Source of the DNA: Flagellimonas oceani
GTDB taxonomy: Bacteria > Bacteroidota > Bacteroidia > Flavobacteriales > Flavobacteriaceae
Length of the DNA stretch: 64,000 nt
Direction of reading: 5' to 3'
NCBI RefSeq assembly: GCF_011068285.1
Contig: NZ_CP049616.1
Span: forward strand, 2,274,501 to 2,338,500
This document shows, in pieces, positions 51,047-57,646 of the stretch (its first letter is position 1; each line of letters starts with the position of its first letter). The translations under genes were made by a program, and so were the position numbers. A model generated the notes under the pieces. That model was not told where the DNA came from. It ran no database searches and saw only the letters and a list, made by a program, of their open reading frames with translations.

Positions 51047-52162
51047 CTAAAGTTTAAAATCAGCCCAAAGCAAGGGCGGCATTGAAGCGCTCACCCTGTT
51101 TTTAGAACTTCCAGGAAAAAGACATTTCCCTCCCTCTCTTTCCCGTAAAACCGATGGAAAATGAACGCCGCACTGCTGTATTCCAGTATGCAAGGGCACC
51201 GAACTCAACAAATAATCGTGCTTGGCCAACCAGCCTCCAATGGATTCATTGTTGGAGAGCTTGTTTTGTCTGATGCCGTTTACTGTTTCAAGCCGCAAAT
51301 GATCGGGAAGATCCCTTAAGGTTTTATCCCCCAACAAGGGCCGCAAACAATCACCATAGGAAACTTCCCCCAAAGTTCCACATACCACAATCCCTTTCTT
51401 TTCTTGCATCAGCAGGCGGTCACAATAGGTACGGACTTTTTGGGCCTGCTCCTTTCGTTTCCCACCGAAATCCAAATCCTTGCCATCCTGTTGGAACCTC
51501 GCGCTGATGATGGTCAACTCATCCCCGGTCGGGGTCACAACGGTATATTCCGGGCAGTCCATTTCAAAAAGGTCCTTGCCTTCTCGGTCTCGTTCATGGG
51601 CATGGGGTTGGAACCCGACGATTCGGTAACCGTTCCTGGTAAGAATGGCATGGCCCAGCCCCCTATTGTCGTTGCCTTCCGTGAACAGCCACTGCTCAAA
51701 GGCACCGCCCAATTTTGGCCCCAAATAATCCCTGTTGAAATCCGATAGGGAGGCCCTGTCCTCCACTTCCTGCAATACCAAAATATCCGGATTGGCCTTG
51801 GCTATACACTCCACTTTGGCATTTCGGTGCTTTTCATCCAAGGGATAAGTCCTGAGTTCCACCCAGCCGTTCCAACCGACCCGCTCCGTAGCTCTTGTCT
51901 GGCGTTCCCCACCTAATGGTTTTACGTAAAGATGCCCCCCTTTTTGACGCAATGTCAAAAAGGGCTCCGTAGCCTGTGGACTGAAGCCCATCAAAAAGGC
52001 CAGTTCCCGCATCCGTCCCAATTCTTGATGTTCCTTATTGGGATTTTTCAACAAGGATTGGAATTCCTCCATCCAATCCTGAAGGTTCTTGGAAGCATTT
52101 TGCCTTAAAAAGGAGAGGTCTCTGTGAAAAAGGTTCTGGATGTTCATCGTCGCTATTCTCAT
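51047..52162 (-). CDS. Endonuclease/exonuclease/phosphatase family protein
   Basis: A 371-residue intracellular EEP-fold protein: 'MRIATMNIQNLFHRDLSF' (metal Asn), 'NPDILVLQEVEDRASLSDFN' (metal Glu), 'GLGHAILTRNGYRIVGF', and 'TIISARFQQDGKD' in the strand usually containing the catalytic His/Asp. About 70 residues (30-100) are inserted after the first motif. The fold covers DNases and phosphodiesterases; the substrate cannot be read. Last in a minus-strand run from the Xis-like gene, convergent with mobile mystery protein B. Confidence 0.75.
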   Translation of the reverse strand: MRIATMNIQNLFHRDLSFLRQNASKNLQDWMEEFQSLLKNPNKEHQELGRMRELAFLMGFSPQATEPFLTLRQKGGHLYVKPLGGERQTRATERVGWNGWVELRTYPLDEKHRNAKVECIAKANPDILVLQEVEDRASLSDFNRDYLGPKLGGAFEQWLFTEGNDNRGLGHAILTRNGYRIVGFQPHAHERDREGKDLFEMDCPEYTVVTPTGDELTIISARFQQDGKDLDFGGKRKEQAQKVRTYCDRLLMQEKKGIVVCGTLGEVSYGDCLRPLLGDKTLRDLPDHLRLETVNGIRQNKLSNNESIGGWLAKHDYLLSSVPLHTGIQQCGVHFPSVLREREGGKCLFPGSSKNRVSASMPPLLWADFKL

Positions 52163-52180
52163 GATTGTCGATTTTTGATT

Positions 52181-52858
52181 TTATTTTTTGTCAGTGTTTT
52201 TTGTTCCCCGTTTGTCCTGGGCATTTTGGTCAAAGGCCACCAAATTGAACAGTTCCCGCATACGGCTCCGGACCCGCTTGCCATAGCGCTCCTCCAGTTC
52301 CTCCGCGTTAAGATTCGTGGTGGCGTGGGTGCGGAGGCCCGATTCCAGGAACAGCTCATGCCGGGACAGTAGTATTTCCCCGATGACATTGCAATCCTTC
52401 CCGAAATGCCGCCCCATCTGTTCCACCCCGATGTCATCGAAACAGAAATACCGCCCGTTGCCATAGTCCTCGATGATACGATGGCCGACATGGTTGAACC
52501 CAAAGACAATGTTCCTGGCCGGGATGACCTCATAGGGCCGATAGTGTGGGGTAATGTGACGGATCAGTTTCATCAGGGTGGTCTTGCCACAGCCCACCGG
52601 ACCCGAAAGCAGGATGCCCTTATCAGGGTCAATGCCCAGTTTTTGACAACTGGTATGGTCACGGACCATATAGTTGCACAACTTCAACAAGACTTCATGG
52701 TCCTCGGGATAGAGCCTAAAATTGCGTCCAAACAAGAGTTTTCCTTTGGCATCCAGATAGTTCAATACCTTGGAGAAATCATATTCGACCTGCCTCCCGT
52801 CGAACTCTCCCAGGGAATAGACCACCCCACCTTCCATTATCTTAGAGGGGTTGCCCAT
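52181..52858 (-). CDS. DnaC/IstB-like ATPase
   Basis: A 225-residue AAA+ type ATPase: Walker A 'GILLSGPVGCGKTTLMKLI', Walker B 'RYFCFDDIGVEQMG', and sensor-like 'TTNLNAEELEERYGKRVRSRMRELFN'. This is the DnaC helicase-loader arrangement. It overlaps the upstream replication-type gene by 17 bp. Together they resemble an initiator/loader pair for autonomous replication of the excised element. Confidence 0.85.
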   Translation of the reverse strand: MGNPSKIMEGGVVYSLGEFDGRQVEYDFSKVLNYLDAKGKLLFGRNFRLYPEDHEVLLKLCNYMVRDHTSCQKLGIDPDKGILLSGPVGCGKTTLMKLIRHITPHYRPYEVIPARNIVFGFNHVGHRIIEDYGNGRYFCFDDIGVEQMGRHFGKDCNVIGEILLSRHELFLESGLRTHATTNLNAEELEERYGKRVRSRMRELFNLVAFDQNAQDKRGTKNTDKK

Positions 52859-53516
52859 AGTCCTTTTGTGTTTCGACCATCAAATGGTCCGGGTCTTTTG
52901 ATTGTCCTTTTGAAGTGCCGGTTGCCTTTTTTATTTCATCGGCCTTGAGCATCCAATTGTGCGCTACTGCCTCCCAATCCACAATGGAAATCTTGCCACC
53001 AATTTTCCATCCAATGGCTTGATAGTGGTTGAAGAATCGCTGGGCCTCTTCTTGGCCATATCCATTTTCCTTAAAAAAATTAAGGACTTCCAATTGACTC
53101 CTGGGCTGTGCTCCCAAAGAGCGTTTGTTCGTTTGGTTTGTTTTCTTATATATGGTGTCCGGTACACTAATGGGACAGTACCTCCCAAAAATGGAACGGC
53201 TTCGTTCCATGACCGTACCGCTCTTGTCCCAATTTTGGGACAGTCCGACCCTACTGGAACGTGCTGGACTATGTGAAGGGGAATAGTTGATATAGCCCAT
53301 ATGGTCCAATTGTTTCAACAAACGATGATATGTGGACTTGGACCCAATCTTGGCCATCTTCATCAGTTCCTTGCGATTGACCGGAAATTCCTTGGGAAAC
53401 CGATACATATTCCAATAAAAAAACAAGGCCAAGTACAAACTGATATGACCGGGGCTTAGACGCTCATCCCCATAGATTTCCACCAAAACAGCAGTAAGGT
53501 GCTTGATATAGTTCAT
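52842..53516 (-). CDS. Winged-helix replication-type protein (DnaD-like layout)
   Basis: A 224-residue protein. The N-terminal half is a winged helix ('FPVNRKELMKMAKIGSKSTYHRLLKQLDHMGYI'); the C-terminal half has 'EVLNFFKENGYGQEEAQRFFNHYQAIGWKIGGKISIVDWEAVAHNWM', a helical motif found in phage and plasmid replication proteins. The linker is polar and variable. It sits between the Xis-like gene and the loader ATPase with overlaps on both sides, so it is probably an initiator accessory. Confidence 0.7.
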   Translation of the reverse strand: MNYIKHLTAVLVEIYGDERLSPGHISLYLALFFYWNMYRFPKEFPVNRKELMKMAKIGSKSTYHRLLKQLDHMGYINYSPSHSPARSSRVGLSQNWDKSGTVMERSRSIFGRYCPISVPDTIYKKTNQTNKRSLGAQPRSQLEVLNFFKENGYGQEEAQRFFNHYQAIGWKIGGKISIVDWEAVAHNWMLKADEIKKATGTSKGQSKDPDHLMVETQKDYGQPL

Positions 53517-53800
53517 AACGTTCCGTCCATGGATTCCACCTTGTTGTCCAGAATGATCTGGTCGATTTCCTCTGCGTCGTAAAAAACAAGTCCCCCTACT
53601 TTGTAGCTGGGAATGATATTCCTGCTGCGTAGACTGTGCAGGGTACTGGGACTTATTTCGAATCGTTTTCGGATATCACTTGATCGCAGCCAGTTTTTGG
53701 GTTTTGGATGGGTATGTTCCACCATCAATTTCTTGAACTCCTCCAAGAGTTCCATCTTGAACTCCATGAGGTCTTCCGTGGTAATAATCGTTGCAGCCAT
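53513..53800 (-). CDS. Small helix-turn-helix protein, Xis-like
   Basis: A 95-residue protein, start at 53800 ('MAATIITTEDLMEFKMELLEEF'); an in-frame start at 53869 adds 23 residues of poor composition. The C-terminal part 'WLRSSDIRKRFEISPSTLHSLRSRNIIPSYKVGGLVFYDAEEIDQII' is a MerR/excisionase-type domain. In CTnDOT-like elements such proteins direct excision and operate under RteC. It begins a four-gene minus-strand operon and has two identical palindromes upstream. Confidence 0.83.
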   Translation of the reverse strand: MAATIITTEDLMEFKMELLEEFKKLMVEHTHPKPKNWLRSSDIRKRFEISPSTLHSLRSRNIIPSYKVGGLVFYDAEEIDQIILDNKVESMDGTL

Positions 53801-53894
53801 ATGCTTGTGGTTTTGGGATAGACGATGGACCTTATGGGTCCTAGGCCTGTTATCCGTGTTCAACCACAAAACTCAAAAAGCTTTTTGGAAAAAA

Positions 53895-53920
53895 TTCCCA
53901 AGTTGGTACCAACTTGGGAA
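53895..53920. promoter_or_regulatory. 26-bp perfect palindrome, proximal copy (candidate RteC site or attenuator)
   Basis: Arms TTCCCAAGTTGGT and complement meet at a KpnI-like GGTACC centre. It lies 95 bp upstream of the Xis-like ATG. On the minus strand it is followed by AATTTTTTCC, so it could also stop transcription. An identical copy lies at 54034-54059. Confidence 0.6.
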
Positions 53921-54033
53921 CGATTTTTTTATCCTAAAATTTGCATCGATTTAGCGCCATTTGGATTTTTGGAAAGTGAAAAAAAAAACCGGAAATGGGA
54001 AAAATAGGTACCCAAACCCCCTGAAAATGAAAA

Positions 54034-54059
54034 TTCCCAAGTTGGTACCAACTTGGGAA
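54034..54059. promoter_or_regulatory. 26-bp perfect palindrome, distal copy
   Basis: Identical to 53895-53920 and 139 bp away, starting 11 bp beyond the rteC stop. It could end the rteC transcript or act as the second half of a paired operator for the Xis promoter. Confidence 0.6.
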
Positions 54060-54070
54060 AAATTCGAGGG

Positions 54071-54910
54071 CTATTCTTCCAGGGATTCCATCCGTTGGTT
54101 GAGCATCTCAATGAGTCTATCCAAAAAGCGTGTCCGGCTGCTCTTACGGGAACGGATATCGATAAAAGTGTGGTAGTAATTGCCCAGATCGACATTGTAG
54201 AAGTATTCGAAATGGGAGGCCATTTCCTTGATGTCCACGGTACCTCCATTGATGCATTTACTGGTATGTAGGGCATAGAGCAGTTCGATGAGATCAATCT
54301 TACTGCCCGTCCAAAAAAGTTTTGATGGTTTTTCCATGATAGTGTTCTTTGTAGGTTCCATATTATTGTTCAAATCGTCCACTTCCTTTCTAAGGTAAAC
54401 GATGAGCATATCGTAGGCCATGATGGTGGCCACCGTGCCGTCCAGACAGGTGGAGAACTGGTCGTCGATCAAAAAGTGGAAGGATTCCAAGGGCATGCGC
54501 AGGTCCCGATTGCCCCGGACAAAATACTGCTCGTCCATGGACATCGCCCCTCGTCGGTAATAGTTATAGAACTCCAGATTTTCATTAAAGAAGTTTTGTA
54601 ATTTATCAATTTGTTGTTGTAGGTATTTGACCTGGGCCACATCCTTGCCCCGGGGGCGCTTGCTCTCAATACTAAAGAGCCGGATATAATAGATGAGCTT
54701 GCTAAAGATCTGGGGCTTGACGTGCTTAAAAAAATAAATCTCGTCGGCTTGGGTCTCAAAATCCTGGCCCACTATCTGCTTTTGTAGTTTTCGAATGCAT
54801 TTCTCCACCATTGCGATGCCCTTCTCCGCTTTGTAAAGGATATCTCCGGTCCCACTTTCCAAGGCCTCCAATTGTCCCTCAAATTCCGATAGCAGTTTTT
54901 GATATTTCAT
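54071..54910 (-). CDS. rteC: RteC family regulator of element excision
   Basis: A 279-residue helical protein with the RteC family features: 'EKCIRKLQKQIVGQDFETQADEIYFFKHVKPQIFSKLIYYIRLFSIE', 'NEDL'-type 'FFNENLEFYNYYRRG', and a C-terminal DNA-binding-like region ('KSSRTRFLDRLIEMLNQRM'). In CTnDOT, RteC activates xis gene transcription by binding inverted repeats. Here it lies directly upstream of the Xis-like operon with two palindromes between. No RteA/RteB two-component pair is present in the window. Confidence 0.9.
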   Translation of the reverse strand: MKYQKLLSEFEGQLEALESGTGDILYKAEKGIAMVEKCIRKLQKQIVGQDFETQADEIYFFKHVKPQIFSKLIYYIRLFSIESKRPRGKDVAQVKYLQQQIDKLQNFFNENLEFYNYYRRGAMSMDEQYFVRGNRDLRMPLESFHFLIDDQFSTCLDGTVATIMAYDMLIVYLRKEVDDLNNNMEPTKNTIMEKPSKLFWTGSKIDLIELLYALHTSKCINGGTVDIKEMASHFEYFYNVDLGNYYHTFIDIRSRKSSRTRFLDRLIEMLNQRMESLEE

Positions 54911-55283
54911 TATAGGTAATCTTTAATAGTCTCCAAAAGCTTGCTGTGTTCCCTCCCAAGTTGAACTTGTAAAGGGGAGCACAATCCATCGATTTCATAA
55001 TTGGGGAACATGTATACCGGACATCCTTCAAATCGGTCCATGCTGTACCAAATCAATTGTACAAGTTTGAACTGCTGAACGAATTGGTATCAAATCGCAC
55101 TTTTTCAAACTAATCAAAATCCATAAAATTTTGTATTCAAGGGGCAGTTAGCGCCTAAAATAATCCCTGACAGATACGTTTTTTTACATTTTGGAGCCTA
55201 TTTTGTTAAAAAAGAAGATTTTTCTTGTTAAATAATTTTTTAAAAATTTTATAAATTAACCGCTCTTTTTGAAATCGCGAAGG
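54911..55283. other. Divergent intergenic region between rteC and the DUF7793-like gene
   Basis: No gene supported. It holds the promoters of two divergent genes and the element GCCTAAAATAATCCCT at 55153-55175, which recurs at 56680-56701. Confidence 0.55.
55153..55175 (+). repeat. Shared upstream element, copy 1
   Basis: GCCTAAAATAATCCCT followed by GACAGAT; it matches 56680-56701 at 20 positions with one single-base gap, and both are followed by T-rich sequence and TTTACATT. It lies about 110 bp before the start of the gene at 55284. Confidence 0.5.
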
Positions 55284-55655
55284 ATGAAAAGAATTGTGGA
55301 AACCGAATTGGCCACCATGTGGTTGGAGAATGACATTCTCTTTTTTGTTTGGAAAGAGGGTATCTCCATTGACCTTTCGGGAGCCAAAAAAACGGTGGCC
55401 CGTCGCATGCTCCTGCAACAGGGAAAACCCTATCGTATCCTTTGCAACATCAATGGGGTCAGGCATATCGAAAAGGATGCCTGGCACTTTTTATCGGGAG
55501 ATGGTGCTGGATTGGTCGAGGAACTGGTCCTGGTGGCGGCCACACCCTTGGAACGTGCCTTCTCCAAATACATTTCGAACCGAATGCGTTCGGCGCCCAT
55601 CAAAGTGTTCCCCCACATGGAAACGGCCCGCAAATACCTGTCGCGGCATCGATAG
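55284..55655 (+). CDS. Small DUF7793-like (STAS/SpoIIAA-type fold) protein
   Basis: A 123-residue protein, start at 55284 ('MKRIVETELATMWLENDILFFVWKEG'). The alternation of strands and helices, 'ISIDLSGAKKTVARRMLLQQGKPYRILCNINGVRHIEKDAWHFL' and 'VAATPLERAFSKYISNR', fits the SpoIIAA/STAS-like small proteins of Bacteroidetes (DUF7793 as I recall). Function unknown; such proteins may act in signalling. It is followed 50 bp later by the AraC-type regulator on the same strand. Confidence 0.6.
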   Translation: MKRIVETELATMWLENDILFFVWKEGISIDLSGAKKTVARRMLLQQGKPYRILCNINGVRHIEKDAWHFLSGDGAGLVEELVLVAATPLERAFSKYISNRMRSAPIKVFPHMETARKYLSRHR

Positions 55656-55705
55656 CTAGTGTAACCGTTTCCAATGGATCATGAATCTAAAACACGGGGA
55701 CAATT

Positions 55706-56668
55706 ATGGACAGTCCAGAAAACAAAAAAAGATTGGAGGATATCTACAACCAATTGGTACATATCGCCAATGGGAACTTCTCCTACCAAATCAAACGAAC
55801 GGATAAAAACGATGCACTGGAAGCCCTGACCTTTTTGGTCAACTCCACTACCGAGGAACTCAGGGACGCCTTTCTGCACCAAGGCTTTATCAAACTCCAC
55901 AACGCCTATGAAATGGTCGTTCAATTGTACTTTGAACTGGATAGCTTAGGCCAAATTATCAGAACCAATCCTACTGTCAATACACTATTGCACTACAAAG
56001 AAGGGACCTTGAAGGGTCGCCCATTTACCCAAATATTGGAGAAGAGCTCCCAAAAGGGATGGAAAAAACTGTTGAAAGCAGCTCCGAAAGACTGGATATG
56101 GGAGCTTACCCTAAAGTTGTCATTTTCCGAACGATCCGGACTCCTGCGCCCTGCCCATTGTCATTTGGTTCATTTCCCGGAACACAGGGAGAAAAAGGGA
56201 ACTTTTATGGTGACCAGCTTTGATCTGGTCAAGAAAGAGGAGACGGATCAGGGCTTCCTTCAAAAAAAACTGAAAAAACAATTACAGGCCCATGGGCTAT
56301 TGCCCCGACCGGAAAAAACAGAGACCCATATCCTCCGCGCTGTGGATCTGGAGAACCTAAGAAAAGTCGAACGGCATATCATGGATAACCTAGATATGCC
56401 ACTGCCCTCCATAAGAGAGCTGGCCCATTTTTGCAATACCAACGAGTATAAGTTCAAAAAGGGATTCAAGGAGCTTTTCGGCATGACGGCCTTTCAATAT
56501 CAAAAACATGAACGGCTCCGAAAGGCCCACATCCTGATAGATCATTCCAACAAGACCATTATTGCCATAGCCAGGACCGTGGGTTTCAAAAAGGGGAACC
56601 ACTTTACCAGGGAATTCAAAAAAAGGTACGGTTATACACCATCCCAACTGCGGAAACGCTCCAAATAA
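55706..56668 (+). CDS. AraC family regulator with PAS-like sensor region
   Basis: A 320-residue protein. Residues 1-65 resemble a short HAMP-like or helical segment ('LVHIANGNFSYQIKRTDKNDALEALTFLVN'), 70-185 a PAS-like domain ('YFELDSLGQIIRTNPTVNTLLHYKEGTLKGRPFTQI'), and 220-318 two AraC helix-turn-helices ('SIRELAHFCNTNEYKFKKGFKELFGMTAFQY', 'TIIAIARTVGFKKGNHFTREFKKRYGYTPSQ'). It has no membrane segment, so the ligand is cytosolic. It likely acts with the preceding STAS-like gene; the two GCCTAAA elements flanking the pair are candidate targets. Confidence 0.85.
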   Translation: MDSPENKKRLEDIYNQLVHIANGNFSYQIKRTDKNDALEALTFLVNSTTEELRDAFLHQGFIKLHNAYEMVVQLYFELDSLGQIIRTNPTVNTLLHYKEGTLKGRPFTQILEKSSQKGWKKLLKAAPKDWIWELTLKLSFSERSGLLRPAHCHLVHFPEHREKKGTFMVTSFDLVKKEETDQGFLQKKLKKQLQAHGLLPRPEKTETHILRAVDLENLRKVERHIMDNLDMPLPSIRELAHFCNTNEYKFKKGFKELFGMTAFQYQKHERLRKAHILIDHSNKTIIAIARTVGFKKGNHFTREFKKRYGYTPSQLRKRSK

Positions 56669-56679
56669 TCCTTCCCAGA

Positions 56680-56701
56680 GCCTAAATAATCCCTAAGAGA
56701 T
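56680..56701 (+). repeat. Shared upstream element, copy 2
   Basis: GCCTAAATAATCCCT followed by AAGAGAT, matching 55153-55175. It ends 43 bp before the MauE/DoxX-like gene. Confidence 0.5.
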
Positions 56702-56744
56702 CTTTTAGATACTTTAATTTTACATTGTAAATCAGGTAGTTACA

Positions 56745-57179
56745 ATGTACAATACTAGAGATATAAAACTTAAGGACATCATCATAGAGGTTATTTGTCT
56801 CTTGCATGCCATACTTTTTGTCTATGCGGCAACTAGCAAGTTGATGGACTTTCAACAATTCAAGGAACAATTGGGTCAATCCGATATGGTGCTGGGAAAT
56901 GAAAATTGGGTGGCGTGGTTGGTTCCGGTTTTAGAGCTTGTTTTGGGGATCTTTCTCCTTATGCGTCCATATCGACTGTTCGCACTATACGGATCGCTGG
57001 CCCTGATGACACTATTCTCAGCATATATCATTGTTGTGCTCAACTTTAGCAATCATATCCCCTGCTCTTGTGGCGGGATCATATCCACCATGGGCTGGGA
57101 AACCCACTTGGTGTTCAATGCCTGTTGGATGGCACTGACCTTGACCGGTATCGCACTTATGGAAAACAAAGGAAAATAG
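56745..57179 (+). CDS. MauE/DoxX-like membrane protein
   Basis: A 144-residue protein with four hydrophobic helices. It begins in the cytosol ('KLKDIIIEVICLLHAILFVYAATSKLMDF') and has 'VPVLELVLGIFLLM', typical of the MauE/DoxX redox-associated group. 'NHIPCSCGGI' holds a Cys-x-Cys pair at the membrane face, perhaps for thiol redox exchange. It precedes a small DUF6520 protein, a common pairing in flavobacteria. Confidence 0.8.
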   Translation: MYNTRDIKLKDIIIEVICLLHAILFVYAATSKLMDFQQFKEQLGQSDMVLGNENWVAWLVPVLELVLGIFLLMRPYRLFALYGSLALMTLFSAYIIVVLNFSNHIPCSCGGIISTMGWETHLVFNACWMALTLTGIALMENKGK

Positions 57180-57264
57180 TCAACATCTAAAAACACTGTG
57201 CAGTGATAGGGGAAGCCGAAAACCTAGGAAAAAGAGTAGGCAGTAATATCTAATTCTCAATACT

Positions 57265-57513
57265 ATGAAAGCTAGATTTTTAAAACTCGTATTACCGGCC
57301 TTTGCCATTCTCTTGGCAGTTGGTCTGGCCTTTGCCACGGAGAACAAACCAGTTCCGAAAATAGGTTATTATGAACATCCAGCCTTAGGATGGCAGGAGG
57401 TCACCGTGGATGACAATTGTGGGGAATCAGGATCTATTGCCTGTACCGCTTTTGGCCAACAAGTTTACTCTGAACCCAATGATGAGAGTACTCCTCTAAT
57501 GAGGGAGCTATAA
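57265..57513 (+). CDS. DUF6520 family small exported protein
   Basis: An 82-residue protein beginning 'MKARFLKLVLPAFAILLAVGLAFAT', the strongly conserved N-terminal hydrophobic segment of DUF6520, followed by a short mature part with two cysteines ('DDNCGESGSIACTAFGQQVY'). Similar small proteins lie beside MauE-type membrane proteins; the paired cysteines may be its redox substrate. Function unknown. Confidence 0.8.
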   Translation: MKARFLKLVLPAFAILLAVGLAFATENKPVPKIGYYEHPALGWQEVTVDDNCGESGSIACTAFGQQVYSEPNDESTPLMREL

Positions 57514-57533
57514 TAGCTCATTGGAAAAAGAAA

Positions 57534-57560
57534 GGTGCCCCAGTCGTGGGCACCTTTTTT
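57534..57560 (+). terminator. Intrinsic terminator after the DUF6520 gene
   Basis: GGTGCCC (57534-57540), loop CAGTCGT, GGGCACC (57548-57554), then TTTTTT. A clear rho-independent terminator 20 bp past the stop. Confidence 0.9.
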
Positions 57561-57646
57561 GGCTAATTCAAACATCCAGGTACAACAAAACCGGATTCAT
57601 TGCGTCCATGGAATATTGTTTGTTCCTGCTCTTTAAACTGGATTCC

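Noticed and set aside
53895..54059. Palindromes with GGTACC centre as restriction-modification targets
   Set aside because: Perfect 26-bp identity and location between rteC and the Xis-like gene go well beyond a 6-bp site.
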